Positions 43,698 through 52,259 of a DNA stretch of 64,000 nt are shown one piece after another. Position 1 is the stretch's first letter, and every line of letters begins with the position of its first letter. The position numbers and the translations under genes were made by a program. The notes under the pieces are model-generated. The model saw nothing but the letters and a program-made list of their open reading frames with translations, did no database searches and was not told the origin of the DNA. The stretch is from Neolewinella maritima (lineage in GTDB: Bacteria > Bacteroidota > Bacteroidia > Chitinophagales > Saprospiraceae): the NCBI RefSeq assembly GCF_923081025.1, contig NZ_CAKLPZ010000001.1:1798001-1862000 (forward strand), written 5' to 3'.

Positions 43698-45338
43698 ATG
43701 TTACGATTCAAATTACTAGCTTGTCTTCTCCTGCTCGGGCTGGTAGGATTCTCCCAGGGGCGCTGCCAGCGCGGCAATTGCTACAACGGCGAGGGCACCC
43801 TACGCTTCGCCGACGGTGCGCTTTACTCGGGAGCCTTCAGGGCAGGAAAATTCCACGGTAAGGGGATCCTTACCTACCCCGACGGCTCTACCTACACCGG
43901 CCAGTTCGAGCAGCAACTGCAGAACGGGCGGGGCCAGCTGACCGATGCGGTCGGCAACCGCTACGATGGCGGGTGGCGCGGCGGCAAACGAAATGGTGCC
44001 GGCGAACTTCAGTACGTCGATGGAAGCCGCATCCAGGGCACTTGGCGCAACGACCGTCTGGAGGGAGAAGCCAGCTTTGCCTTTGCCAACCGCGACTATT
44101 ACCGGGGAACCATGGAACAGGATATGCTGCAGGGCTACGGCATTATGCAGTACGCTACGGGCGACGAATACCGGGGCAACTGGAGTAAGAACCTACGACA
44201 GGGGGAGGGCACGATGCACTACAGCAATGGTACGGAAGTCACCGGTACCTGGGCAAAAGACGACCTACAGCTCAACTGGGCCGCGCTGGGCTTCACTGGT
44301 TCCAGTGCCGAGCTTGTCGACTGCAATGAGGGCTGCCCCGATGGTCCTGGCACCTTTACCTACTCGGACGGCACGGTCTACCACGGCGCATTTCGCAACG
44401 GATCCCCCGATGGCCGGGGCACGGTCAATTTCACCACCGGTGATACCTACCACGGAGAGTACCGTAATCACCAAGCCAGTGGTCTGGGTGTGATGCACTA
44501 CGCCAACGGTCAGGTACAGGGCGGGATCTGGGAGCAGGGCGAGTTGTTCCGCTCCCTCTATACCGCTACGACCGAACCCACCGAACTCGCTCAGGCTGCC
44601 TACGATCCGGCCGTAAAGGTCTGGGCCGTCGTGGTGGGCTGCGCGTACTATCAGCACATGAAAACCCTACGCTACACCGACGACGATGCCTACCAGGTGT
44701 ACGCCTTCCTGAAGTCCATCGAAGGGGGTGCGCTGAGCGACGATCAGGTCAAAGTGCTCATTGACGAGGATGCTACGCACGACAATATTCTGGCTGCCAT
44801 GCGCGATACCTACCGCCAGGCTGACGAGAACGATGTGATCCTGTTTTACTTCAGTGGACATGGCTTACCCGGCTCGTTTCTGCCGGTGGACTACGACGGG
44901 CAGCTCAACGCGCTCAGCCACGAAGACGTACACGACGCCCTGCTCGGCAGCCGCTCGCGCCACAAGCTCGTGATTGCCGATGCCTGCCACAGTGGGAGCC
45001 TCGCCGCCCGCAGTGGTGGCGGTGGCGCCGAGACGCTTTCCGCTTATTATTCCGCCCTGACCAGCGCCCAGGCATCTACGGCCCTGATGATGTCCAGTAA
45101 GGGAGAAGAGATCAGCATGGAAGACGGCGGACTACGCTCCGGAGTGTTCAGCCACTACCTGATCCGCGGACTTAAGGGAGAAGCCGATATGAACCACGAC
45201 AAGCTGGTCTCCATCCAGGAACTGTTTGCCTACGTGCACCGCGAAGTGCGGGGCTACACCGGCAACATCCAGACCCCTACCCTGACCGGCACCTACGACG
45301 AGCTCATGCCCATTGCGGCGGTGCGCGACCGTTTCTAG
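43698..45338 (+). CDS. Secreted MORN-repeat protein with a C-terminal caspase-like (C14) protease domain
   Basis: A 546-residue protein with a signal peptide (MLRFKLLACLLLLGLVGFSQ). Residues about 43-285 hold nine to ten MORN repeats of the YxGxFxxGxxxGxG type, separated near 190-212 by a cysteine-bearing linker. Residues about 306-540 form a caspase/peptidase C14 domain with the catalytic His388 in YFSGHGLPG and Cys430 in IADACHSGS, both intact. MORN repeats bind lipids or organise membranes in eukaryotes; the bacterial role is unclear. It ends 4 bp into the ybbR stop (CTAG). An upstream GTG at 43662 would spoil the signal peptide. Confidence 0.9.
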   Translation: MLRFKLLACLLLLGLVGFSQGRCQRGNCYNGEGTLRFADGALYSGAFRAGKFHGKGILTYPDGSTYTGQFEQQLQNGRGQLTDAVGNRYDGGWRGGKRNGAGELQYVDGSRIQGTWRNDRLEGEASFAFANRDYYRGTMEQDMLQGYGIMQYATGDEYRGNWSKNLRQGEGTMHYSNGTEVTGTWAKDDLQLNWAALGFTGSSAELVDCNEGCPDGPGTFTYSDGTVYHGAFRNGSPDGRGTVNFTTGDTYHGEYRNHQASGLGVMHYANGQVQGGIWEQGELFRSLYTATTEPTELAQAAYDPAVKVWAVVVGCAYYQHMKTLRYTDDDAYQVYAFLKSIEGGALSDDQVKVLIDEDATHDNILAAMRDTYRQADENDVILFYFSGHGLPGSFLPVDYDGQLNALSHEDVHDALLGSRSRHKLVIADACHSGSLAARSGGGGAETLSAYYSALTSAQASTALMMSSKGEEISMEDGGLRSGVFSHYLIRGLKGEADMNHDKLVSIQELFAYVHREVRGYTGNIQTPTLTGTYDELMPIAAVRDRF

Positions 45339-46312
45339 TTGTCTATGCGGTACACGTAGTATTCTACGGCACGGGGAAAGAAGGTGACGCTCTTGATCGC
45401 CTCCGGCACCCGTGTAAGTGTTAGCGGTAGTGTATTGTCCTCACCGGCCGTGGACATTTGCAGCAAGTCCGCCTCCACGTGAAAGTCCGTCATCGAGTAT
45501 TTACCGAATTCACTTTCGGGGATGGTCAGGGTGATCGTGACGTGGTTAGGATAGACCCGCACGGAATCGCCCGCCGGTGCATGTTCCAACGCAATCGGTA
45601 CACTGAGCTGCTGTTCGATAAAGGCCTCTACCGACAAGCCTACCTGTACATCGCTATAATTAAGGGTGAGGCCCGGAGGTGGTGGCTGGAGGGCTACGGT
45701 AGCTACCGTGTTCTGTTCCAGCCGTTCCAGGAATAGGGGCTCGGTCGGCCAACTGAATATTTCCTGCAGTGCATCGGCTGCACCGTTGACGGTCACGCTG
45801 TCGGGCCGTACGGTAGGCTGCTCGGGCGAAAAGTAGCCGGCTACGTAACTGGCGGTGACATCCGGCATCACCGGCACGCGTTTGCCCTCACGTGGCGTGG
45901 TCAGGAGTTGCACGGACTCGAAGCCCATGCTCACGACCTCGAGATCGCCGCTACTGAGCTGCCGGCTGATTTCCTGCTGGAGGAGATTACTGCTGAGTAG
46001 TAACTCGCGCTGATCGGCCAGGTCTATACTGACGTCGATGCTGCGGCCCCGGGCGCTTTCCCAGATCAGATCCCAGCCCCGGCCGCTTAATTGCACGGGC
46101 ACGGACTGGGGTGGCGTACCTGCCACTACCCGTTCGGGGCCTACGGTGTAGGTAATGTTGACATCCTTGTTGATCTCGTACTCCTGCGACAGATTGAGGA
46201 TCAGCCAGAACACAAAGGCCAGGCCCATACAGATCAGCAGCATCTGCCGATCCGTCGTAGCCATATTACGTAGCGTGAGGCTACGCGTCAGTCTTTGCGG
46301 GATAGATGGCAT
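45335..46312 (-). CDS. YbbR/CdaR-like membrane-anchored protein
   Basis: A 325-residue protein with one N-terminal membrane helix (LICMGLAFVFWLILNLS) and three to four extracytoplasmic YbbR repeats (VPVQLSGRGWDLIW, RVPVMPDVTASYVAGYF, VALQPPPPGLTLNYSDVQVGLSVE). In Firmicutes CdaR regulates a diadenylate cyclase; in Bacteroidota YbbR is usually found downstream of yajC as here. Two starts are possible: 46312 (with AAGGAG just upstream, overlapping yajC by 32 bp) and 46264 (16 bp after yajC). The first is listed. Confidence 0.82.
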   Translation of the reverse strand: MPSIPQRLTRSLTLRNMATTDRQMLLICMGLAFVFWLILNLSQEYEINKDVNITYTVGPERVVAGTPPQSVPVQLSGRGWDLIWESARGRSIDVSIDLADQRELLLSSNLLQQEISRQLSSGDLEVVSMGFESVQLLTTPREGKRVPVMPDVTASYVAGYFSPEQPTVRPDSVTVNGAADALQEIFSWPTEPLFLERLEQNTVATVALQPPPPGLTLNYSDVQVGLSVEAFIEQQLSVPIALEHAPAGDSVRVYPNHVTITLTIPESEFGKYSMTDFHVEADLLQMSTAGEDNTLPLTLTRVPEAIKSVTFFPRAVEYYVYRIDN

Positions 46313-46586
46313 CGGTAAGCTCCTTGGAGATCGCGTTCTTGGTGACCTGAATGTACGTCTTGTTGCCTACGTTGAGGGAGATGACATTGTCCTCCACCTT
46401 GTCGACGATACCCAGGATACCGCTGGCGGTGACCACCCGCTGGCCCTTGGTGAGGCTACTCATGAAGGCCTTTTGTTGCTTGCTCCGCTTGCGCTGGGGC
46501 AGGATCATGGTGAATACCAGGACCGCCAGCATGGCGATCATGAAAAATCCGTTTGTGAATAAGCCGCCGGTTGCCTGTAAGTACAT
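46281..46586 (-). CDS. yajC: Preprotein translocase subunit YajC
   Basis: A 101-residue single-pass membrane protein of the SecDF-YajC complex. One helix (GFFMIAMLAVLVFTMILPQRKRSKQQKAF contains the YajC signature PQRKRxKQQ), then a cytoplasmic SH3-like domain (LTKGQRVVTASGILGIV). It is the middle gene of DUF1573-yajC-ybbR, a gene order conserved in Bacteroidota. No secD/secF is adjacent. Confidence 0.95.
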   Translation of the reverse strand: MYLQATGGLFTNGFFMIAMLAVLVFTMILPQRKRSKQQKAFMSSLTKGQRVVTASGILGIVDKVEDNVISLNVGNKTYIQVTKNAISKELTDAIYPAKTDA

Positions 46587-46596
46587 GGGTAATTAT

Positions 46597-47061
46597 TTAG
46601 GGTACTACCTCGCCGCTAAGGTAAACGGTAGTTTCGGCAGGCACAGTATTTGTGATGAAAACAACGGGACGGGACTGCCGCCCCAGCAATCCGGCGGTCG
46701 CCAGCGTAAGCTCTACTTCGGTCGTCACTCCGGGTGGAACCGGGGCGGTGGGGTAGCTCGCTACGGTACACCCGCAGCTGGGCCGCACCGCCCGGAAATG
46801 GAGTGGTCGTACGCCCGTATTGGTAAATGCATAGGTATGCCGCACGGTGCGGCCGGCCCGCACCCGTCCAAAGTCGTAGCGGGTAGCCGGCACCGATACC
46901 GTAGTGTGCTCCGCGCTATCGAAGGCCGTGGGGGGTATGGCCGTTCGCACGAAATCCGCTGTGCGGTCCTCCCCATCCTGCGCCGGTAGTTCAGCGGCAG
47001 GTCCGTCCTGCGCGCAACTCCACAGTAATACAAGTAAAAGGGGCGCAAACCGGTGCAGCAT
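46597..47061 (-). CDS. DUF1573 lipoprotein upstream of yajC
   Basis: A 154-residue lipoprotein (lipobox LLWSC) carrying one DUF1573 Ig-like domain with the hallmark RPSCGCTVASYPTAPVPPG and VVFITNT. The frame opens at 47160, but the ATG at 47061 gives the signal peptide. Gap to yajC is 10 bp. DUF1573 next to yajC is a common Bacteroidota arrangement of unknown meaning. Confidence 0.9.
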   Translation of the reverse strand: MLHRFAPLLLVLLWSCAQDGPAAELPAQDGEDRTADFVRTAIPPTAFDSAEHTTVSVPATRYDFGRVRAGRTVRHTYAFTNTGVRPLHFRAVRPSCGCTVASYPTAPVPPGVTTEVELTLATAGLLGRQSRPVVFITNTVPAETTVYLSGEVVP

Positions 47062-47171
47062 ACAGTGGCAATTGAACGGGAGCGCGAAGGTAGCAAGCGG
47101 ACTGATGAGGCGGCATACCCTACCTTGGACCACGTACACCACAGCTTCGGATCGTCTCACAAGTTTTACCC

Positions 47172-47687
47172 ATGCGAATATTTCTGGTAGGTTTCATGGG
47201 ATCGGGCAAGAGCCACTGCGGTCGCATCCTGGCCGGCCTGCTGGGAATGCCCTTCGTCGATCTGGACGACTACGTAGCCAAGCGGGCCGGTATGAGTATC
47301 ACGGAAATCTTCGCATACCACAGCGAGGGCTACTTTCGCGAGCTCGAACGGGACGTACTACTTAGTCTCGCTGCCCTACCCTACTTCGTCATGGCTACCG
47401 GCGGGGGTACGCCCTGCTACCACAATCTGATCGCTGACTTAAATGAGCTGGGCACCACCGTATTTCTCGACGTAGCCCCGGAGCTGCTGCTGGAACGACT
47501 GCAACCGGAGGCAGGCCACCGGCCGCTGCTCGCTACGGCTGAAAATCTGGAGCGCAGCATCCTGGACAAACTGTCCGAGCGTCGTCCCTGCTACGAACAG
47601 GCCACCATACACCTCCGTATCGACAACCAGACCGATGACGTAGCGCGTTTGGTGTACACACATCTTCTTCGACTCCAGTCTACCTAA
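47172..47687 (+). CDS. aroK: Shikimate kinase
   Basis: A 171-residue enzyme that phosphorylates shikimate at the 3-OH in the chorismate pathway. P-loop GFMGSGKSH at residues 7-15, shikimate-binding DLDD near 33, GGGTPCY near 78, and the LID arginine region RPLLA near 115 are visible. It is followed 3 bp later by an unrelated S8 peptidase gene on the same strand, so the two may share a message. TACCTTGG (47121-47128), a near-match -7 box, lies 43 nt upstream. Confidence 0.94.
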   Translation: MRIFLVGFMGSGKSHCGRILAGLLGMPFVDLDDYVAKRAGMSITEIFAYHSEGYFRELERDVLLSLAALPYFVMATGGGTPCYHNLIADLNELGTTVFLDVAPELLLERLQPEAGHRPLLATAENLERSILDKLSERRPCYEQATIHLRIDNQTDDVARLVYTHLLRLQST

Positions 47688-47690
47688 GCT

Positions 47691-49100
47691 ATGCGCATCG
47701 TTCTTCTGTTCCTTTTACCCCTTCTGGCATCGGTGAGTCTACCGGGACAGGCCGCCGCCGGAAGTGGCCTGTACTTCGTCGGTTTCACGGACAAGAATGT
47801 AGATGGCGTGGACTACCCCTTTCAACTGGATCAGCCGGAGGACTTCCTCAGCCCCCGGGCGCTTGCACGCCGCGATAAGCACGGCACGCCCATCGAGAAG
47901 CTTGACCTACCCATCAACCCTGCATACGAGCGCCAACTGCATGATCTGGGCCTCTCCATCTGGCTACGCAGCAAGTGGATGAACGGGGTAGTGATCGTTG
48001 CTACGCCGGAACAACTCGGCCCGGTAGATGACCTCCCCTTCGTCGATACAACCTACTACGCCGCTCCCCTGCAGTACGAACGCGGTGCCCGGCTGCCCCT
48101 GCCAGCGCAACTGGACCGGCCGGCACCTCAGGTAGCTTCGGTACCGGTAGCGGAAAAATTTTACGGCTTCGGCTGGAAGAACCTGCAACACCTTCAGGGC
48201 GACAGTCTGCACCGAATGGGCTTTCGCGGAGCGGGCGTGCTAGTCGCGGTGTTTGACGGCGGCTTCCCGGATGTCGGCTACAAGGATTTTTTGGGCTACG
48301 ATCAGGAGGCCGCCGTACCGGCTAACTACGACCTGGTGGAACAGGACAGCACCGCCCTGGATGGGTCTACGCACGGAGCCACCGTGCTAAGTACGATGGC
48401 CGCCCAACACCCCTTCTTTTTTATCGGACTGGCACCGGAAGCACGATACATCCTGTTCAAAACGGAGAACAGTCGGGGCGAACACCGGATGGAGGAGCTT
48501 AACTACGCCATCGCCCTAGAGCTCGCCGACAGCGCCGGTGTAGATCTGGTCAATAGCAGCCTGGGCTACACCACCTTCACGGACAGCACCATGAACTACG
48601 CCTACGAAGATCTGGACGGCCGACAGAGTCCGGCATCCGTAGCCATCGACCGGGCCTTTGCCCGGGGAATGATTGTAGTGACCAGTGCCGGCAACAACGG
48701 CGCCGATCCCTGGCTGCACATCGGCATCCCCGCCGATGCGGACAAAGCCTTCAGCATCGGTGCACTGGACGATACCGATGAGCGCGCATACTTCAGTAGC
48801 CTCGGTCCTACGGCAGACGGACGCACCAAACCAGACGTGAGTGCACCCGGCGTATTGATCGCCGCCGTAGCCTCCAATGGACAGGGGCTGACCGCCGCCA
48901 ACGGCACGAGTCTCAGCGCACCACTCATCACCGGTATGACGGCCTGTTTACTACAGGCCGTTCCGGACGCGACCAACCAGGAGATTCTGGATGCCATCCG
49001 CGCTACCGCATCGCAGTCTGCGGCACCGGACACCGCCACCGGCTACGGACTACCGAATTTTATGGCTGCATACCGTTACCTGCGGCAGGACCCGGAATAA
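47691..49100 (+). CDS. Secreted S8 (subtilisin-like) serine peptidase
   Basis: A 469-residue exported protease. Signal peptide (MRIVLLFLLPLLASVSLPGQ), a propeptide-like region to about residue 160, then the subtilase domain with the catalytic triad Asp in VAVFDGGFPDV, His in DGSTHGATVLS and Ser in NGTSLSAPLITG; the oxyanion Asn lies in SAGNNGADP. It ends without a type IX sorting domain, so it may remain periplasmic. It has a T-run terminator at 49211-49240. Confidence 0.93.
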   Translation: MRIVLLFLLPLLASVSLPGQAAAGSGLYFVGFTDKNVDGVDYPFQLDQPEDFLSPRALARRDKHGTPIEKLDLPINPAYERQLHDLGLSIWLRSKWMNGVVIVATPEQLGPVDDLPFVDTTYYAAPLQYERGARLPLPAQLDRPAPQVASVPVAEKFYGFGWKNLQHLQGDSLHRMGFRGAGVLVAVFDGGFPDVGYKDFLGYDQEAAVPANYDLVEQDSTALDGSTHGATVLSTMAAQHPFFFIGLAPEARYILFKTENSRGEHRMEELNYAIALELADSAGVDLVNSSLGYTTFTDSTMNYAYEDLDGRQSPASVAIDRAFARGMIVVTSAGNNGADPWLHIGIPADADKAFSIGALDDTDERAYFSSLGPTADGRTKPDVSAPGVLIAAVASNGQGLTAANGTSLSAPLITGMTACLLQAVPDATNQEILDAIRATASQSAAPDTATGYGLPNFMAAYRYLRQDPE

Positions 49101-49210
49101 GTTTTCGGTTTTTGCGTTTTGGGCTTGCTGCTCCGCCGCAGGCTTCCTATTTTTGGGAGAAGCAGCTGTGACAACAATCTCCACTACCTGAGGTTACAGC
49201 CGGTAAGACA

Positions 49211-49240
49211 TGACGCGGCTAGCCCCGTCACCCTTTTTTT
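49211..49240 (+). terminator. Rho-independent terminator after the S8 peptidase gene
   Basis: A nearly palindromic 20-bp element (49211-49230; TGACG arm against CGTCA with inner GGC/GCC) is followed by CCC and a seven-T run. It lies 110 bp after the peptidase stop. Confidence 0.65.
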
Positions 49241-49263
49241 ATTTGGTATCAGTAAGTTGGAAC

Positions 49264-49295
49264 GAGCCCCGGCGCCGCAAGGATGACCGGGGTTC
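49264..49295. terminator. Hairpin between the S8 peptidase and pyrC, candidate pyrC terminator
   Basis: Arms GAGCCCCGG and CCGGGGTTC with a 14-nt loop pair over 9 bp (one G-T). It lies 14 bp beyond the pyrC stop but lacks a strong T-run on the minus strand. Confidence 0.5.
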
Positions 49296-49309
49296 TTTGC
49301 TCCCCCTGA

Positions 49310-50653
49310 CTAGCGGGTAAACCGAATCCGCTGCCCCCGCACCTCCTCGTTGACCCGACCGGCCGAATACGCTAGCTGACCACTCACGATAGTCTCCCGT
49401 ACGCGCCCCCGAAAGGTCTCTCCTTCGAGCGGTGACCACCCCACTTGATAGCGAATAGTGTCGGGCCGCACCGTCCACTCGGTCCTGGGATCGTAGATCA
49501 CCACGTCGGCGTACATCCCTTCGTCCAGGTAGCCCCGCCGGTCGATCTCAAAGCACACCGCCGGTGCGTGACACATCTTCTCCACGATCCGTTCTAGACT
49601 GATCTGACCGGCCTGCTCCAACCGCATCATCAGGTCTAGGCTATGTTGTACCAGTGGGAGTCCGCCGGGCGCTTTAAAGTAGTCGCGCTGGGCCTTCTCC
49701 GCCGCCGTATGCGGGGCGTGGTCCGTAGCGATCACATCGAAGTGATCGTCCAGCAGAGCGGGTAGCAGCGCAGCGCGGTGGTGCTCCGCTTTGATCGCGG
49801 GATTGCACTTGATCTTATTCCCCAGCCGCTCGTAGTCCGCCGCATTAAAGGTGAGGTGGTGGACGCAGACTTCCGCCGTGATCCGCTTGTCCTTCAGGGG
49901 GATATCGTTGCGGAACAGGGCGATCTCATCCGCCGTACTGATGTGTAAAATATGCAGCCGGGTATTGTGCCGCTTAGCCAGCGCAACGGCCAGCGAGCTA
50001 CTTTTCAGACACCCCTCTACCGACCGAATGTTAGGATGCTCGCGTACCGGGATGTCCGTACCGTACTGCGCCCGCGCCAGGGCAGCGTTGTGGCGGATGG
50101 TAGCCTCGTCTTCGCAGTGGGTCGCAATCAGCAGCGGGCTCTGCGCGAAGAGCGCGTCCAGCGTCTTCTCGTTGTCCACCAGCATGTTGCCGGTACTGCT
50201 CCCCATGAAGATCTTGAGACCGCATACCGTAGTGGGGTCCGTGCGCAGGGCCTCATCGAGATTATCGTTCGAAGCCCCCATGTAGAAGCTGTAGTTGGCC
50301 ACGCTGCCCGCGGCCGCGATCTTATACTTTTCTTCCAGCAGCAGTTGGTTCAGTGCGGCCGGTTTGGTATTGGGCATCTCCATGAAGGTGGTCGTGCCAC
50401 CCGCCACGGCTGCGCGCGCTTCGGAGGCGATAGTGGCCTTGTGGGTCAGGCCGGGCTCCCGGAAGTGCACCTGATCGTCGATGATACCGGGCAGTACCAG
50501 ACAGCCCCGTGCGTCGATCTCGCGGTCCACCTGCACATCGATCGTACCCCCTACCCGCTCGATAAAGCCGCCGCGGAGTAGCAGGTCACCCTCCATTCGT
50601 TGGCCCCTATTGATGAGTGTTCCCCCCTTTATGAGGATCGATTGCTGTGGCAT
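49310..50653 (-). CDS. pyrC: Dihydroorotase
   Basis: A 447-residue class I dihydroorotase that closes carbamoyl-aspartate to dihydroorotate in pyrimidine synthesis. The metal motif DQVHFREPGLTHK lies near residue 60, with LKIFMGSSTGNM (carbamylated Lys and loop), HCEDEATI, HILHIST (third His) and ATDHAPHTAAEK (catalytic Asp). The length and HFREPG motif fit class I, not the E. coli-type class II. It is a single gene between the hairpin region and a divergent barrel protein. Confidence 0.94.
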   Translation of the reverse strand: MPQQSILIKGGTLINRGQRMEGDLLLRGGFIERVGGTIDVQVDREIDARGCLVLPGIIDDQVHFREPGLTHKATIASEARAAVAGGTTTFMEMPNTKPAALNQLLLEEKYKIAAAGSVANYSFYMGASNDNLDEALRTDPTTVCGLKIFMGSSTGNMLVDNEKTLDALFAQSPLLIATHCEDEATIRHNAALARAQYGTDIPVREHPNIRSVEGCLKSSSLAVALAKRHNTRLHILHISTADEIALFRNDIPLKDKRITAEVCVHHLTFNAADYERLGNKIKCNPAIKAEHHRAALLPALLDDHFDVIATDHAPHTAAEKAQRDYFKAPGGLPLVQHSLDLMMRLEQAGQISLERIVEKMCHAPAVCFEIDRRGYLDEGMYADVVIYDPRTEWTVRPDTIRYQVGWSPLEGETFRGRVRETIVSGQLAYSAGRVNEEVRGQRIRFTR

Positions 50654-50828
50654 GCTGCGGTCTTTGCCGCCAAAGTACTACCTCCCCCACCGACTTTAGC
50701 TTCTCCTTAATAGTACGATCACAAAATTTAAGGAGCCAAACTGCAACCTTTACCGTACCGCTACCGCCCTTACCCACGGGGCGGGGCCGCAGGTGCAGTA
50801 TCCGTTCCCGTTTGTAAAACCCAATACT

Positions 50829-51536
50829 ATGAAGCTCTTTACTACACTCCTCTTCCTCGCTAGCAGCGCGCTGGCATTCGCTCAGGGCCCATCGTCTACC
50901 GCTCCGGCCCCAACGGACACAGGCGTTCGGGCCTACCACCAAAGTACTACTCAACCCACAGCCAACGGTGACAAGAGAAGCCGCCGGTACGCGCCACGGC
51001 GGGAGAATACGCTGTTTGGCGACCTCGATCTGTCCGGGCTCTGGGGTGGCCCTACCTACAATTACTCCGCTACGGGCGACGACTGGGCACTGGTGCGCGG
51101 TGGCTTCGGTGGCTTGGAACTGGATGATAATGTGTTCATCGGCTACGGCGGCTGGTCGTCGCGCGATCCCTTCACCACGGACGACGTGCCGAGTCTTATT
51201 GAGCAGCCTACCTACGACTTCCGGCACGGCGGGTTCATTCTGGCCTACAGTCCTGGTTCGGATAATACCATTCACCCGCGCATCACCACCATCCTCGGAC
51301 CCGGTAGGATCAAGGGTAGTGTGCTCGGCCTCGATGGATCGGTCACGGAATTTCAGGAGCGCATGTTCGTAGGCCAGCTTATGGCCGGCGCCGAGATCAA
51401 CTTGTTTCAGTGGTTTCGCCTGGGCATAGAAGGTGGCTACCGTTTTGCCAGCGGCGTGGACGTAGAGGGCGTGACGGCCAACGACGTAAGCGGTGCGGTC
51501 GTACAGATCGAGGCCCGCTTTGGTCTTAGTTGGTAG
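50829..51536 (+). CDS. Secreted beta-barrel-like protein of unknown function
   Basis: A 235-residue protein with a signal peptide (MKLFTTLLFLASSALAFAQ), a low-complexity Ser/Thr/Pro and basic linker (about 20-58), then repeated beta strands with Gly and aromatic residues (LWGGPTYNYSATGDDWALVRGGFGG, FRHGGFILAYSP, FRLGIEGGYRFASG) ending FGLSW, consistent with an outer-membrane barrel. Not assigned to a named family. The ATG at 50829 follows an A-rich TAAAAC leader; the open frame begins at 50793. Confidence 0.75.
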   Translation: MKLFTTLLFLASSALAFAQGPSSTAPAPTDTGVRAYHQSTTQPTANGDKRSRRYAPRRENTLFGDLDLSGLWGGPTYNYSATGDDWALVRGGFGGLELDDNVFIGYGGWSSRDPFTTDDVPSLIEQPTYDFRHGGFILAYSPGSDNTIHPRITTILGPGRIKGSVLGLDGSVTEFQERMFVGQLMAGAEINLFQWFRLGIEGGYRFASGVDVEGVTANDVSGAVVQIEARFGLSW

Positions 51537-51620
51537 AAAGCTCCGCACCTGCGGCCGCGGCTGGGATGGATTGCCCGTACGGGGGGCGTGCCGGTACATT
51601 TTTGCGATCTTGCGCGGCCC

Positions 51621-52259
51621 ATGGAACATACGCCCATCAAACACGTCGCCATCGCCGGAAACATCGGTGCGGGTAAGACCACCCTCTGCCGCCAGCTCGG
51701 CACCCACTTCGGCTGGGAAGTACACTACGAGAGCGCGGAGAATAACCCCTACCTCAGCGACTTCTACAACGATATGAAGCGCTGGAGCTTCAACCTGCAG
51801 GTATACTTCCTGCACAATCGCTACAAGCAGATCCTGGATATTCAGGACGGTAACCACACCGTGATCCAGGACCGGACGATCTACGAAGACGCCAACATCT
51901 TCGCCCCCAACCTGTACGGGATGGGGCTGATGACGGAGCGCGACTACGAGAGCTACTCGGAGCTGTTCCGTACGATGACCAGCCGCATCGAGCCGCCGGA
52001 TCTACTGATCTACCTACGTGCCGGTATCGGTACGCTGGTCGCCCATATCGAAAGTCGGGGCCGGGACTACGAAGGCAGTATGAGCCTGGACTACCTCAAG
52101 CAGCTCAACCGCCGGTACGAGGACTGGATCGCCGGCTACACGGATGGCAACATCCTGATCATCAACGTCGATGAGGTCGACTTCGTCAACAAGAAGGAAG
52201 ACCTGGGTCGGGTGATCAATATGGTGGACGGTAAGTTACACGGACTGTTCGGCGTGTAA
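51621..52259 (+). CDS. Deoxynucleoside kinase
   Basis: A 212-residue P-loop kinase of the deoxyadenosine/deoxyguanosine kinase family that salvages deoxynucleosides. P-loop GNIGAGKTT near residues 12-20, FNLQVYFLHNRYKQ, the DRTIYEDANIF motif near 85 and the LID RGRDYEGSMSL near 150 are visible. The ATG at 51621 is chosen over the upstream GTG. Its stop directly abuts the stop of the convergent dikinase-like gene (52259/52260). Confidence 0.92.
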   Translation: MEHTPIKHVAIAGNIGAGKTTLCRQLGTHFGWEVHYESAENNPYLSDFYNDMKRWSFNLQVYFLHNRYKQILDIQDGNHTVIQDRTIYEDANIFAPNLYGMGLMTERDYESYSELFRTMTSRIEPPDLLIYLRAGIGTLVAHIESRGRDYEGSMSLDYLKQLNRRYEDWIAGYTDGNILIINVDEVDFVNKKEDLGRVINMVDGKLHGLFGV

